Assembly (NCBI RefSeq): GCF_031458255.1
Contig: NZ_JAVDYC010000001.1
Coordinates: 5,465,001 to 5,529,000 of the forward strand
Reading direction: 5' to 3'
DNA from: Catenuloplanes niger
Lineage (GTDB): Bacteria > Actinomycetota > Actinomycetes > Mycobacteriales > Micromonosporaceae
Length of the DNA stretch: 64,000 nucleotides
Shown here: positions 43,120-54,579 of the stretch, in pieces
Numbering within the stretch: the stretch's first letter is position 1
How the letters are laid out: every line of letters begins with the position of its first letter
Made by a program: the position numbers and the translations under genes
Notes under the pieces: generated by a model
Database searches by the model: none
Seen by the model: only the letters and a program-made list of their open reading frames with translations
What the model was told of the DNA's origin: nothing

Positions 43120-43923
43120 TTGAGTAAGTCCCCGCACGTTCTCGCCGCGGAGTTTCCGCCCGGAGTGGAGAGCTTCGACTTCCCGACTCTCATCCCGGCG
43201 CTCGAAGGCACGATGTGGGCGCAGGCTTTCACGAAGGTCACGCTGCTGGTGTGGCTCTCGGTGGCCATCCTCGTCGTGTTCTTCCTGGTGGCCTACCGCA
43301 GCCCGAAGGTGGTACCGACCAAGGGACAGTGGATCGCCGAGTCGATCTACAGCTTCGTCCGGGACGGCATCGCCAAGGACATCATCGGTAACAAGCACGG
43401 CGTGCGTTTCGCGCCGTACCTGGCGACGCTGTTCGTCTTCATTCTTCTGAACAACTTCTGGGGCATCGTTCCGTTCGCCCAGATTTCACCTAACTCGCAC
43501 ATCGCGTTCCCGATCGTGCTCGCCGGTTTCACCTACGTCATCTACATTGCCGTCGGCATCAAGACGCAGGGGCTCGGGCAGTACGTCAAGAACAGCATCT
43601 GGGTGTCCGGCGCGCCGCTCTGGGTGCAGCCGATCCTGGTGCCGATCGAGCTGTTCCAGGTGCTGCTGCTGCGCCCGGCCACGCTCGCGATCCGACTCTT
43701 CGCCAACATGTTCGCCGGCCACATGATCCTGCTGGTGTTCACGCTCGGCGGTGTCGCACTGATGAACGCGGAAGCGGTGTTCCTCAAGCCGGTCGCGGTG
43801 TTCAGCTGGGCAATGGCGATCGTGATGACGCTCTTCGAGCTGTTCATCCTGGCGCTGCAGGCGTACGTGTTCACGCTGCTGACCGCCACGTACCTGCAGA
43901 CCTCGGTGGACCCGGCGCACTGA
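43120..43923 (+). CDS. atpB: ATP synthase subunit a
   Basis: Subunit a forms the proton half-channels of the Fo motor. The 267-residue protein has five or six helices and the essential Arg in ATLAIRLFANMFAGH near residue 190, which faces the c-ring carboxylate. The TTG start at 43120 is supported by GGAGG at 43110-43114, and no in-frame ATG/GTG fits better. Membrane location. Confidence 0.96.
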   Translation: MSKSPHVLAAEFPPGVESFDFPTLIPALEGTMWAQAFTKVTLLVWLSVAILVVFFLVAYRSPKVVPTKGQWIAESIYSFVRDGIAKDIIGNKHGVRFAPYLATLFVFILLNNFWGIVPFAQISPNSHIAFPIVLAGFTYVIYIAVGIKTQGLGQYVKNSIWVSGAPLWVQPILVPIELFQVLLLRPATLAIRLFANMFAGHMILLVFTLGGVALMNAEAVFLKPVAVFSWAMAIVMTLFELFILALQAYVFTLLTATYLQTSVDPAH

Positions 43924-44017
43924 GGCCGGCGCGTCACGCCACAGCTTTCGCAACACAGTAGTTTTCGCCTTAATCGTTCGCGTAACTCGTACGCGGCAAC
44001 GCAGGAGGAATCGCAAA

Positions 44018-44242
44018 ATGCCACTGGCAGAGATCGCCGGAAACATCAACGTCGTCGGCTACGGCATCGCGGCGCTGGGCCCGGGTATCGGCGTGGGCCT
44101 GGTCTTCGCGGCCTACATCCAGGCGACCGCTCGTCAGCCCGAGACCGCCGGCCTGACCCGCGTCTACATGTTCATGGGCTTCGCCGTCGTCGAGGCGCTC
44201 GCGCTCCTCGGCCTGGTGCTCGCGTTCGCGCTGGGCAACTGA
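44018..44242 (+). CDS. atpE: ATP synthase subunit c
   Basis: The 74-residue two-helix proteolipid forms the rotating c-ring. It has the glycine-rich helix GPGIGVGLVFAAYIQATARQ, the polar loop RQPE and the proton-carrying Glu59 in FMGFAVVEALALLG. The ring's residues match H+ rather than Na+ coupling. A hairpin follows its stop. Confidence 0.96.
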   Translation: MPLAEIAGNINVVGYGIAALGPGIGVGLVFAAYIQATARQPETAGLTRVYMFMGFAVVEALALLGLVLAFALGN

Positions 44243-44259
44243 GCGAATACGTCGACGGT

Positions 44260-44277
44260 CTCCGCGTCGCCGCGGAG
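44260..44277 (+). promoter_or_regulatory. Hairpin between atpE and atpF
   Basis: CTCCGCG-TCGC-CGCGGAG, a 7-bp stem with a tetraloop, lies 18 bases after atpE. Subunit c is needed in about tenfold excess over b, so a stabilising hairpin here would make sense. Function is inferred. Confidence 0.4.
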
Positions 44278-44328
44278 CCGATTCGGTGATCGGCGGGAAC
44301 GACGCATCACCGGCCAGATGGGAGTGTT

Positions 44329-44883
44329 ATGAACCCTTACATCGCTGCTGAGGAGCACGGCGGCGGCGCCAGCATTCTGCTGCCGCCCGTCTCCGAAATC
44401 ATCGTCGGTCTCGTCGCTTTCTCCGTGATCCTGTTCATCCTGGCCAAGTTCGTCTTCCCGCGTATGGAGAAGACGTTCGCGGCCCGGGTCGAGGCCATCG
44501 AGGGCGGCATCGCCAAGGCGGAGTCCGCACAGGCCGAGGCGAACGAGCTGCTCGAGCAGTACCGCGCGCAGCTCGCCGAGGCACGGACCGAGGCCGCTCG
44601 GATAAGGGACGAGGCGCGTGCCGACGCCGAGGCGATCCGTCAGGACGTCCTGGCCAAGGCCCGCGAGGAGTCCGACCGCATCATCGCCGCCGGGCAGGAG
44701 AACCTGCGCACGCAGCGCGAGCAGCTCGTCCGCGAGCTGCGCTCCGAGATCGGCACGCTCGCCGTGGACCTGGCCGGCCGCATCGTGGGCGAGTCGCTCG
44801 CCGACGAGGCGCGCAGCCGGGGCACCGTCGAGCGCTTCATCGCCGAGATCGACGCGCCCGCCGCGTCGGGGGGTCGGCGCTGA
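44329..44883 (+). CDS. atpF: ATP synthase subunit b
   Basis: The 184-residue protein is the peripheral stalk: one membrane helix (about 22-44, EIIVGLVAFSVILFILAKFV) followed by a long charged coiled coil (AKAESAQAEANELLEQYRAQ). It connects Fo to subunit delta. Its stop overlaps the atpH start by one base. Confidence 0.95.
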   Translation: MNPYIAAEEHGGGASILLPPVSEIIVGLVAFSVILFILAKFVFPRMEKTFAARVEAIEGGIAKAESAQAEANELLEQYRAQLAEARTEAARIRDEARADAEAIRQDVLAKAREESDRIIAAGQENLRTQREQLVRELRSEIGTLAVDLAGRIVGESLADEARSRGTVERFIAEIDAPAASGGRR

Positions 44884-45701
44884 TGTCGATCGGCAACCGC
44901 GAGTCCTATGCCGCGGCGACGGACGAACTGACCGCGTACGCCTCCTCGGCGTCCGCGGCGGACGTCGCCGCGCTGGGCGACGAACTGCTCGCGGTCGCGC
45001 GGCTGCTCACCGGTGAGCCCCGGCTGCGGCGTGCGCTGTCCGACTCGTCCACCCCGGCCGCGCAGCGTGCCGAGCTGGCCGGCGGGCTGCTGACCGGCAA
45101 GGTGTCCGCGCCGACGCTGAAGGTGGTGACCGCGCTCGTCTCCGCGCGCTGGTCGACGCCGAGCGAGTTCCTGACCGCCGTCGAGCGGACCGGGGTGAAC
45201 GCGCTGCTGGTCAGCGCGTCCGCGGCCGGCGAGCTGAGCGAGGTCGAGGACGAGCTGTTCCGCTTCAGCAAGGTGGTCACGGCCGAGAAGGCGCTGGCCG
45301 CCGCGCTCGGCGACACGTCCGTGCCGGCCACCCGCCGGGCCGAGCTGGTCCGCGAGCTGCTGGGTGGCAAGGCGAAGCCGGTGACCGTCCGCCTCGTCGA
45401 GGTGGCGCTGTCCGGCTTCGGTGGACGCGGGTTCGTGGCGTCGCTGGACCGGCTGATCGAGCTGGCCGCGGACCGTCAGGACCGCGACCTGGCGTACGTG
45501 ACCGTCGCGCGCCCGCTCGCCGAGGCCGACGAGGCGGCACTCGCCGCCAAGTTGTCCGAGCTGTACGGCCGGGGCGTGTCCCTCAAGGTCACGGTCGATC
45601 CGGCGATCGTCGGCGGGATCAGCGTCCGGGTCGGTTCCGACCTGTACGACGGCACGATCCTGCGGCGGCTCACCGAAGCCCGCAAGGCATTCGCCAAGTA
45701 G
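44883..45701 (+). CDS. atpH: ATP synthase subunit delta
   Basis: The 272-residue delta subunit caps the F1 head and holds the stalk. It is about 90 residues longer than E. coli delta (177), as usual in Actinobacteria without the mycobacterial b-delta fusion. The C-terminal KVTVDPAIVGGISVRVGSDL is the conserved part. The start overlaps atpF by one base. Confidence 0.94.
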   Translation: MSIGNRESYAAATDELTAYASSASAADVAALGDELLAVARLLTGEPRLRRALSDSSTPAAQRAELAGGLLTGKVSAPTLKVVTALVSARWSTPSEFLTAVERTGVNALLVSASAAGELSEVEDELFRFSKVVTAEKALAAALGDTSVPATRRAELVRELLGGKAKPVTVRLVEVALSGFGGRGFVASLDRLIELAADRQDRDLAYVTVARPLAEADEAALAAKLSELYGRGVSLKVTVDPAIVGGISVRVGSDLYDGTILRRLTEARKAFAK

Positions 45702-45770
45702 GTCCGTTCCCTCGGAAGCCCCTTCATTACGGTGGGGACGGCACCGAGACGACAGAAGAGAAGGCTGAGG

Positions 45771-47414
45771 ATGGCCGAGCTGACCATCTCCTCGGATGAG
45801 ATCCGGGGTGCGCTCGAGCGCTACGTTTCGTCCTACACGCCCGAGGTCTCCCGCGAGGAGGTCGGCATCGTCAGCGATGCGGGCGACGGAATCGCACACG
45901 TCGAGGGCCTGCCCTCGACCATGGCCAACGAGCTGCTGGAGTTCGAGGACGGCACCCTGGGTGTCTCCCTGAACCTGGAGGCCCGTGAGATCGGTGTCGT
46001 CGTCCTGGGCGGCTTCACCGGCATCGAGGAGGGCCAGCCGGTCAAGCGCACCGGCCGCGTGCTCTCCGTGCCGGTCGGTGACGCGTTCCTGGGCCGCGTC
46101 GTCAACGCGCTCGGCGCGCCGATCGACGACAAGGGCGACATCGAGGCCGAGGGCTTCCGCGAGCTGGAGCTGCAGGCTCCGAACGTGATGTCCCGGCAGC
46201 CCGTGAAGGAGCCGCTGCAGACCGGCATCAAGGCCATCGACGCGATGACCGCGATCGGCCGGGGCCAGCGGCAGCTGATCATCGGCGACCGCAAGACCGG
46301 CAAGACCACGGTCGCGCTCGACGCGATCCTGAACCAGCGGGACAACTGGCTCTCCGGCGACCCGAAGAAGCAGGTCCGCTGCATCTACGTCGCGGTCGGC
46401 CAGAAGGCCACCACGATCGCCACGGTCAAGGGCATCCTGGAGGAGAAGGGGGCGATGGAGTACACCACCATCGTCGCCGCTCCCGCGGACGCGCCGGCCG
46501 GCTTCAAGTACATCGCGCCGTACGCCGGTTCCTCGATCGGTCAGCACTGGATGTACAACGGCAAGCACGTTCTGATCGTCTTCGACGACCTGAGCAAGCA
46601 GGCCGAGGCGTACCGCGCCATCTCGCTGCTGCTGCGCCGCCCGCCGGGCCGCGAGGCGTACCCGGGTGACGTCTTCTACCTGCACTCCCGCCTGCTGGAG
46701 CGCTGCGCGAAGCTCTCCGACGAGCTGGGTGGCGGCTCGATGACCGGTCTGCCGATCATCGAGACCAAGGCGTCGGACATCTCGGCGTACATCCCGACCA
46801 ACGTCATCTCGATCACCGACGGCCAGATCTTCCTCGAGGCCGACCTGTTCAACTCCGGTGTTCGCCCGGCCATCAACGTGGGCACCTCGGTGTCCCGGGT
46901 CGGCGGCGCGGCGCAGGTCAAGGGCCTCAAGGGGGTCGCCGGTCGCCTGCGTCTCGACCTGGCGCAGTACCGCGAGCTGGAGGCGTTCTCCGCCTTCGCC
47001 TCCGACCTGGACAAGGCCTCCCGCGCTCAGCTCGAGCGTGGTGCCCGCCTGGTCGAGCTGCTCAAGCAGCCGCAGTACTCGCCGTACCCGGTCGAGGAGG
47101 AGACGATCTCCATCTGGGCCGGCACCACCGGTGAGCTGGACGACGTCCCGGTCGCGGACGTCGGCCGCTTCGAGCGTGAGCTGCTGCAGTGGCTGCGCCA
47201 GCACCGGTCGGACGTCGTCACCGGCATCGCGACGACGAACAAGCTGTCGGACGAGGCGATCGAGTCGCTGAAGTCGGGCGTGGCCGAGTTCAAGCAGCTC
47301 TTCCAGAGCGGTTCCGCCGCGACCCGGGTGAACGACGCCCCGGCCGAGGCGCTCGGTGACGACCGGGTCAGCCGCGAGACCGTCACCCGGCACGTCGACT
47401 CGGACGAGAGCTAG
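45771..47414 (+). CDS. atpA: ATP synthase subunit alpha
   Basis: The 547-residue F1 subunit has the non-catalytic nucleotide-binding Walker A GDRKTGKT near residues 172-179 and the [11 protein letters not shown] region. The signature [17 protein letters not shown] is present. It forms the alpha3beta3 head with AtpD. ATG at 45771 follows AAGGCTGAGG. It carries a C-terminal extension of about 35 residues, common in Actinobacteria. Confidence 0.97.
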   Translation: MAELTISSDEIRGALERYVSSYTPEVSREEVGIVSDAGDGIAHVEGLPSTMANELLEFEDGTLGVSLNLEAREIGVVVLGGFTGIEEGQPVKRTGRVLSVPVGDAFLGRVVNALGAPIDDKGDIEAEGFRELELQAPNVMSRQPVKEPLQTGIKAIDAMTAIGRGQRQLIIGDRKTGKTTVALDAILNQRDNWLSGDPKKQVRCIYVAVGQKATTIATVKGILEEKGAMEYTTIVAAPADAPAGFKYIAPYAGSSIGQHWMYNGKHVLIVFDDLSKQAEAYRAISLLLRRPPGREAYPGDVFYLHSRLLERCAKLSDELGGGSMTGLPIIETKASDISAYIPTNVISITDGQIFLEADLFNSGVRPAINVGTSVSRVGGAAQVKGLKGVAGRLRLDLAQYRELEAFSAFASDLDKASRAQLERGARLVELLKQPQYSPYPVEEETISIWAGTTGELDDVPVADVGRFERELLQWLRQHRSDVVTGIATTNKLSDEAIESLKSGVAEFKQLFQSGSAATRVNDAPAEALGDDRVSRETVTRHVDSDES

Positions 47415-47416
47415 TC

Positions 47417-49791
<2,375 letters not shown>

Positions 49792-49803
49792 CCAGCTTTC
49801 GTT

Positions 49804-49843
49804 CGATAAAGAGGGCCTCGCCGCGGCGGGGCCCTCTTTATCG
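49804..49843 (+). terminator. Intrinsic terminator after atpD
   Basis: CGATAAAGAGGGCC pairs with GGCCCTCTTTATCG, 14 bp, and the inner TCGCCGCGGCGG folds further. Its AT-rich base is unusual here. It separates atpD from the LCP gene and atpC. Confidence 0.85.
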
Positions 49844-49873
49844 GTCGTGTGATTACTTTTCGTAATTTATGGG

Positions 49874-49879
49874 TAACCT
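49874..49879 (+). promoter_or_regulatory. -10 box of a leaderless LCP transcript
   Basis: TAACCT ends 6 bases before ATG at 49886, just downstream of the atpD terminator. The region around it is AT-rich, which fits a promoter. Confidence 0.5.
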
Positions 49880-49885
49880 TCGGTA

Positions 49886-51013
49886 ATGAGCGCCGGGGCG
49901 ACAGCACAACCGCGATGGGTGCGGTTCTGCGTCTTCCTGGGCGTGGTGCTGCTGGTGCTGAGCGGGCTCGTGATCATCGGCGTGAGCGTGCTGGAGGAGC
50001 GTTACCAGGGCCGGGTCGTCACCGCGGACCTCTTCGGCGACACCGGTGACTTCGCGCCGCTGGCGGTCGCGACGCCGGGCGGCACCCGCGTGCTGAGCAG
50101 CGAGAGCGCGCCGGACGTGGACCTGGACGGCCCGCTCGACCTGCTGCTGGTCGGCATCGACCCGCGGCCGAACGAGGAGCCGCGACCGCCGCTGGCCGAC
50201 GCGATCATGGTGTTGCACGTGGACGCGGCACACGAGCACGCGTACCTCTTCTCGCTGCCGCGTGACCTGATCGTGGACATCCCGGCGTTCGCCAAGGCCG
50301 GCTACCGCGGCGGGACCGGGAAGATCAACGGCGCGATGGCGTACGGCAGCCGGAACCGGGAGACCGGCGCGATCGACAACGCCCAGGGCTTCCAGCTGCT
50401 GGCCCGTACCGTGATCGACCGCACCGGCATCCCGCGCTTCGAGGCCGGCGCGATCCTCGACTTCAGCGGCTTCGAGGCGGTGGTGGACGCGCTCGGCGGC
50501 GTCGACATGTACGTCGACGAGCGCACGCTCTCCATCCATCGCGCCCCGAACGGCACGCTGCGTCCCGGCTGGGGCCCGCAGAAGGCCTACGAGGTCGGTG
50601 AGCAGCACATGAGCGGGTGGGAGGCGCTGGACTTCGTCCGGCAGCGCAAGAGCCTGGCCGAGGGCGACTACGCGCGGCAGCGGCACCAGCAGCAGTTCCT
50701 CAAGGCCGTGCTCACCCAGGCGACCGACTCCGGCCTGCTCACCGACCCGCTCCGGCTGGACCGGGTGCTGCGCGCGGCGGGGGAGTCGCTGACGTTCAGC
50801 GGACGCGGCCACGACCTGCTCGACTACGTGGTCGCGCTGCGCCACCTGCGGCCGGACGACCTCACCATGGTGCGGCTGCCCGGTGCGTCCGTCGGGCGCG
50901 GCGCCGGCTACCGCGGCGAGCACCTGCTGCCGGTCGCGGACGAGTTCTTCGCGGCGGTCGCGGCCGGTCGCGTTGCGGAGTACCTGTCGGAACACCCCGA
51001 ACTGGTGTCGTGA
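49886..51013 (+). CDS. LytR-CpsA-Psr (LCP) family cell-wall ligase
   Basis: LCP enzymes attach wall teichoic acids, arabinogalactan or similar glycopolymers to peptidoglycan. The 375-residue protein has a short cytoplasmic start, one membrane helix (residues 12-33) and the extracellular LCP domain with DLLLVGIDPRP, LADAIMVLHV, FSLPRDLIVDIP and KINGAMAYG, the pyrophosphate-binding residues of the family. It has its own leaderless-type promoter. Its place between atpD and atpC is unusual. Confidence 0.9.
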   Translation: MSAGATAQPRWVRFCVFLGVVLLVLSGLVIIGVSVLEERYQGRVVTADLFGDTGDFAPLAVATPGGTRVLSSESAPDVDLDGPLDLLLVGIDPRPNEEPRPPLADAIMVLHVDAAHEHAYLFSLPRDLIVDIPAFAKAGYRGGTGKINGAMAYGSRNRETGAIDNAQGFQLLARTVIDRTGIPRFEAGAILDFSGFEAVVDALGGVDMYVDERTLSIHRAPNGTLRPGWGPQKAYEVGEQHMSGWEALDFVRQRKSLAEGDYARQRHQQQFLKAVLTQATDSGLLTDPLRLDRVLRAAGESLTFSGRGHDLLDYVVALRHLRPDDLTMVRLPGASVGRGAGYRGEHLLPVADEFFAAVAAGRVAEYLSEHPELVS

Positions 51014-51039
51014 ACAGCGTGTAACGCGTACCACCCGGG

Positions 51040-51069
51040 TTGGGTCGTTGCCGGACGCCCGACTAGACT
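51040..51069 (+). promoter_or_regulatory. Promoter of atpC
   Basis: TTGGGT (51040-51045) and TAGACT (51064-51069) are separated by 18 bases, about 75 bases upstream of the atpC start. It lies in the gap after the LCP gene and would allow atpC transcription independently of the atp operon. Confidence 0.55.
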
Positions 51070-51142
51070 CGGGCAAATCCCCGGCGGTCCGTCCCCTGGA
51101 TCACCCGCATCCACCGGTCGGCCGGTTGACGAGGAGTCAGGC

Positions 51143-51433
51143 GTGGCTAAGCAGCTGCATGTCGAGGTCGTTGCCGTCGAGCAGAAGGTGTGGTCCGGCG
51201 AGGCCGAGATGGTCGTCGCCCGCACCACCGAGGGAGAGCTCGGGGTGCTGCCCGGTCACGCTCCACTGCTCGGCCAGCTCAAGGAGCCGTCCCAGGTCCG
51301 GGTCAAGCTCGCCGGTGGTGAGCAGCTCACGTGGGACGTCACCGGTGGGTTCCTCTCGATCTCCAAGTCCGGCGTGACGGTCCTGGCCGAAGAGGCCTCC
51401 CGCGCTACGGCCCCCGCCGCCGCGGCTCACTGA
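51143..51433 (+). CDS. atpC: ATP synthase subunit epsilon
   Basis: Epsilon sits at the foot of the rotor and can inhibit ATP hydrolysis. The 96-residue protein has the beta-sandwich part (QLHVEVVAVEQKVWSGEAEM, LPGHAPLLGQL) but is short (E. coli 139), lacking most of the C-terminal helical hairpin, as in many actinobacteria. GTG at 51143 has GAGGAG upstream. It is split from atpD by the LCP gene and has its own promoter. Confidence 0.94.
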   Translation: MAKQLHVEVVAVEQKVWSGEAEMVVARTTEGELGVLPGHAPLLGQLKEPSQVRVKLAGGEQLTWDVTGGFLSISKSGVTVLAEEASRATAPAAAAH

Positions 51434-51446
51434 CCGGGCGGCACCG

Positions 51447-51890
51447 ATGCTGATCGTGGAGTGGATCGGAATCGGTGTCCTCCTCCTGCTTCTGGCGATT
51501 GCCGCGCTGGTGCTGCGCCGTGCCCTGTTCGTCCGGGCCGGCGGCACCATCCGGCTGAGCGTGCGCACCTCGGTCAGCGTGCCGGAGCGTGGCTGGTCCA
51601 ACGGGCTCGGCCGGTTCGTCGGCGACGACCTGCGGTGGTACCGGATCTTCAGCTTCGCGCTGCGGCCGAAGCGCACGCTCACGCGCACCGGCCTGGTGAT
51701 CGTGTCCCGCCGGACGCCCGCCGGGCAGGAGGCCTACTCCCTGCCGGCGGACTGGGTGATCCTGCGCTGCTCCTGGCCCGGCCGGGAAACCGTGGAGATC
51801 GCCATGGCGGAGACCACGGTCACCGGCTTCCTGTCCTGGCTGGAGTCCGCGCCGCCCGGCGAGGTCTCCACCCGGCTGGCCGCGATGTGA
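51447..51890 (+). CDS. DUF2550 membrane-anchored protein
   Basis: The 147-residue protein has one N-terminal membrane helix (LIVEWIGIGVLLLLLAIAAL) and a cytoplasmic domain with DDLRWYRIFSFALRPKRTL, characteristic of DUF2550. It follows atpC in many Actinobacteria (Rv1312 position). The start lies 13 bases after atpC, so the two are cotranscribed. Role unknown. Confidence 0.85.
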   Translation: MLIVEWIGIGVLLLLLAIAALVLRRALFVRAGGTIRLSVRTSVSVPERGWSNGLGRFVGDDLRWYRIFSFALRPKRTLTRTGLVIVSRRTPAGQEAYSLPADWVILRCSWPGRETVEIAMAETTVTGFLSWLESAPPGEVSTRLAAM

Positions 51891-51952
51891 CGGTCCCCGC
51901 CGACGGCCGGTGCGCCGGTCATGCCGCTTCGCCGACCTGACCGGCGCCTCGA

Positions 51953-52534
51953 TCACTGTGCGTCGCGGCCGGCGCCCGGCCTCCAGAGCACGTCGCCGTC
52001 CGGGTTCGCGACCCGGGACAGGATGAACAGCAGGTCGGACAGCCGGTTGAGATACTTCGCCGGCAGCGTGCCGGTCCGCTCGCCGTCCACCTCGATCAGT
52101 GCCCAGGCCGACCGCTCGGCCCGGCGCGCGACCGTGCGCGCCACGTGCAGCAGCGCGGCGCCGGGCGTGCCGCCGGGCAGCACGAACGAGTCGAGCGGCG
52201 CGCAGCGCTCGTTGAACTCGTCGCACCAGCCCTCCAGTCGCGTCACGTACTCCTCGGTGACCCGGAGCGGCTCCCACGCCGGATTCTCCGCGACGGGATT
52301 CCCGAGATCCGCGCCCACGTCGAACAGGTCGTTCTGGATCTGCCCGAGCACCGCCCGGATCTCCGCCGTCAGCCCGCCCATCGCGACCGCCACGCCGATC
52401 GCCGCGTTCGTCTCGTCCACGTCCGCGTAGGCGGCGATCCGCGGCGACGTCTTCGGCACCAGCTCGTTGTCGACCAGGCGGGTGCTGCCCCCGTCGCCGG
52501 CCTTGGTGTAGATGCGCGTCAGATGAACAGCCAT
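51953..52534 (-). CDS. Cob(I)alamin adenosyltransferase, PduO type
   Basis: The enzyme attaches adenosyl from ATP to cobalamin to make coenzyme B12. The 193-residue protein has the ATP-binding start TRIYTKAGDGGSTRL, DETNAAIGVAVA, and the conserved FVLPGGTPGAALLHVARTVA, then RRAERSAWAL, of the PduO class. TAGGGT lies 6 bases before the ATG at 52534, so the transcript is probably leaderless. The order atpC-DUF2550-PduO-murA is conserved in mycobacteria too. Confidence 0.93.
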   Translation of the reverse strand: MAVHLTRIYTKAGDGGSTRLVDNELVPKTSPRIAAYADVDETNAAIGVAVAMGGLTAEIRAVLGQIQNDLFDVGADLGNPVAENPAWEPLRVTEEYVTRLEGWCDEFNERCAPLDSFVLPGGTPGAALLHVARTVARRAERSAWALIEVDGERTGTLPAKYLNRLSDLLFILSRVANPDGDVLWRPGAGRDAQ

Positions 52535-52540
52535 GCCGAC

Positions 52541-52546
52541 ACCCTA
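52541..52546 (-). promoter_or_regulatory. -10 box of a leaderless PduO transcript
   Basis: On the minus strand, TAGGGT ends 6 bases before ATG at 52534, with no ribosome site between. Confidence 0.5.
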
Positions 52547-52595
52547 GGCGGTGCCCCGCGGCCGGGCTAACCGCAGATCAAGAGCCGGACAGTCG

Positions 52596-52650
52596 CTCTT
52601 CCCGCTTCCGGCGTGGCGCGGCCCGTTCGCTCCCGCGGGCCAACCGCGCC
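52596..52650 (-). repeat. Dispersed extragenic element, copy D
   Basis: On the minus strand: GGCCCGCGGGAGCGAACGGG, then CGCCACGCCGGAAGCGGGAA, the same order as the other copies. It lies in the PduO-murA gap. Confidence 0.7.
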
Positions 52651-52732
52651 GAGGGCTCCGGCTCCGCCAGGGCTCCGCTCCGCCCGCGGCGGCGGAGCCG
52701 GTGCCGCCGTGGCCAGGGCCGCGCCGGCTCCC

Positions 52733-52930
52733 GTCGGGGCGAGCGTCGCGTCGCGCGCCCGCGTTCCGCCGCGGGTTCCCGTCGTGGCGTGCGCCGCGTG
52801 CCCGCGTTCTTGCCGCGGGTTCGCGTCGTGGCGCGTGTTGCGTCGCCTGCTCGGCGTTCGGCCGGCGATTCCCGTCGTGGCGTGTGTCGCGTGCCCGCGT
52901 TCCGTTCCGCGGGTGGGCTCTCGTCGTGGG
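52733..52930 (+). repeat. Degenerate ~44-49 bp tandem repeat upstream of murA
   Basis: GTCGTGGCG-type cores recur at 52733 (variant), 52781, 52825, 52874 and 52923, spaced 48, 44, 49 and 49 bases, each followed by GCGTGCCCGCGTTCC-like sequence and GCCGCGGGTTC. The copies diverge by up to a third. The 534-base PduO-murA gap holds this array, copy D and the murA promoter, but no convincing gene. Confidence 0.6.
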
Positions 52931-53056
52931 TCGCGTCGCGCGATTCGCGTCCGCGCCGGGCCCGGGGAGTGTCCGGGCGCCGGTGCCGCGTACTCGGGTG
53001 CGCGGGGTGCCGGGTCTTCTCGGTCTCATCGCGCGGGTGGTGGCGTGGGCCGCCCA

Positions 53057-53062
53057 TACGAT
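53057..53062 (+). promoter_or_regulatory. -10 box of a leaderless murA transcript
   Basis: TACGAT ends 6 bases before GTG at 53069, with no ribosome-binding site. This is a good example of the leaderless arrangement in the window. Confidence 0.55.
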
Positions 53063-53068
53063 GGGTCC

Positions 53069-54364
53069 GTGGATCAGATCTCGGTGAACGGTGGGGCCCG
53101 GCTCGCGGGCGAGGTGCGGGTGGCCGGGGCGAAGAACTCGGCGCTGAAACTGATGGCCGCGGCGCTGCTGGCGCCGGGGCGGTCGGTGATCGCCAACGTC
53201 CCGCGGATCACCGATATCGCCATCATGGCGGAGGTGCTCGACCGGCTCGGCTGCACCGTCGACTTCATCGACCCGGACGTCAACTCGCCGGTCCGCGAGG
53301 TCGTCATCGACGTGCCGGAGAAGCTCGGCACCGACGCCGACTACGACCTGGTCCGGCGCCTGCGCGCGTCGATCGCGGTGCTCGGGCCGCTGCTGGCGCG
53401 CTGCGGCTACGTGCGGGTCGCCCACCCCGGCGGCGACGCGATCGGCTCGCGCGGGCTGGACATGCACGTGGCCGGGCTGGCCCGGATGGGCGCGGACATC
53501 ACCGGGGAGCACGGCTTCGTGATCGCGTCCGCGGCCGGCGGGCTGCGCGGCGCCACGATATGGCTGGACTTCCCCAGCGTCGGCGCCACCGAGAACCTGC
53601 TGATGGCCGCGGTGCTGGCCAAGGGCGTCACCGAGATCGACAACGCGGCGCGCGAGCCGGAGATCGTGGACATCTGCGCGATGCTGACCGCGATGGGCGC
53701 GCGGATCGAGGGCGCCGGCACGTCCACGCTGCGGATCGAGGGCGTGTCCGAGCTGCGGCCGGTCGTGCACGCCGCGGTCGGCGACCGGATCGTGGCCGGC
53801 ACCTGGGCCTACGGCGCCGCGATGACGCGCGGGGACGTGACCGTGCAGGGTATCGACCCGGGCTTCCTCGAGATCGCGCTGGACAAGCTGGTGACCGCCG
53901 GGTGCACGGTCACCATGGCGCCCGACTCGTTCCGGGTGCGGATGGACCGGCGCCCGCGGTCGGTCGACATCGTCACGCTGCCGTACCCCGGGTTCGCCAC
54001 CGACCTGCTGCCGATGGCGATCGGCCTGGCCGCGGTCAGCGAGGGCGCGTCGCTGATCACGGAGAACATCTTCGACGGCCGGTTCATGTTCGTGAACGAG
54101 ATGGCCCGCCTCGGCGCCGAGATCAAGACCGACGGGCACCACGCGGTGGTCCGCGGCCGGGAACGGCTCTCCGGCGCGCCGGTCCGCGCCACCGACATCC
54201 GCGCCGGTGCCGGGCTGGTCATCGCGGGCCTGTGCGCGGACGGCGTCACCGAGGTCGGCCACGTGCACCACATCGACCGCGGCTACCCGAACTTCGTCGC
54301 GGACCTGCGGGCGCTCGGCGTGGCGGTGCACCGCTCCGAGGCACCGGACGACCTCGACTACTGA
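53069..54364 (+). CDS. murA: UDP-N-acetylglucosamine 1-carboxyvinyltransferase (fosfomycin-insensitive type)
   Basis: MurA adds enolpyruvate from PEP to UDP-GlcNAc, the first committed step of peptidoglycan synthesis. The 431-residue protein has the paired inside-out barrels with [37 protein letters not shown] and the catalytic loop [15 protein letters not shown]. In E. coli that loop is PGGCAIG with Cys115, the target of fosfomycin; here the residue is Asp123, as in mycobacterial MurA, so intrinsic fosfomycin resistance is expected. GTG at 53069 is leaderless-type. Confidence 0.95.
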   Translation: MDQISVNGGARLAGEVRVAGAKNSALKLMAAALLAPGRSVIANVPRITDIAIMAEVLDRLGCTVDFIDPDVNSPVREVVIDVPEKLGTDADYDLVRRLRASIAVLGPLLARCGYVRVAHPGGDAIGSRGLDMHVAGLARMGADITGEHGFVIASAAGGLRGATIWLDFPSVGATENLLMAAVLAKGVTEIDNAAREPEIVDICAMLTAMGARIEGAGTSTLRIEGVSELRPVVHAAVGDRIVAGTWAYGAAMTRGDVTVQGIDPGFLEIALDKLVTAGCTVTMAPDSFRVRMDRRPRSVDIVTLPYPGFATDLLPMAIGLAAVSEGASLITENIFDGRFMFVNEMARLGAEIKTDGHHAVVRGRERLSGAPVRATDIRAGAGLVIAGLCADGVTEVGHVHHIDRGYPNFVADLRALGVAVHRSEAPDDLDY

Positions 54365-54382
54365 ACCGGCCCATGGCGCCGC

Positions 54383-54546
54383 TCTGCCGGGCCGCGCCGG
54401 TCTGCCGGGCCGCGCCGGTCTGCCGGGCCGCGCCGGTCTGCCGGGCCGCGCCGGTCTGCCGGGCCGCGCCGGTCTGCCGGGCCGCGCCGGTCTGTGCGGG
54501 CCGTGCCGGTCTGTGCGGGCCGTGCCGGTCTGTTGAGCCGGGCCGG
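54383..54546 (+). repeat. 18-bp tandem repeat, 6 exact plus 3 variant copies
   Basis: Six exact head-to-tail copies of TCTGCCGGGCCGCGCCGG from 54383 to 54490 are followed by three diverged units (TCTGTGCGGGCCGTGCCGG twice and TCTGTTGAGCCGGGCCGG). The array fills most of the gap between murA and the converging gene at 54580. It encodes nothing evident. Confidence 0.95.
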
Positions 54547-54579
54547 TTCACGGCGTTGCCGGCCGGCCCGGTGGTCTCG

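Noticed and set aside
44640-47393. Long minus-strand open frame opposite atpF, atpH and atpA
   Set aside because: It spans three certain genes, has no ribosome site and has the shadow composition (Arg/Gly/Leu-rich) expected of antisense frames.
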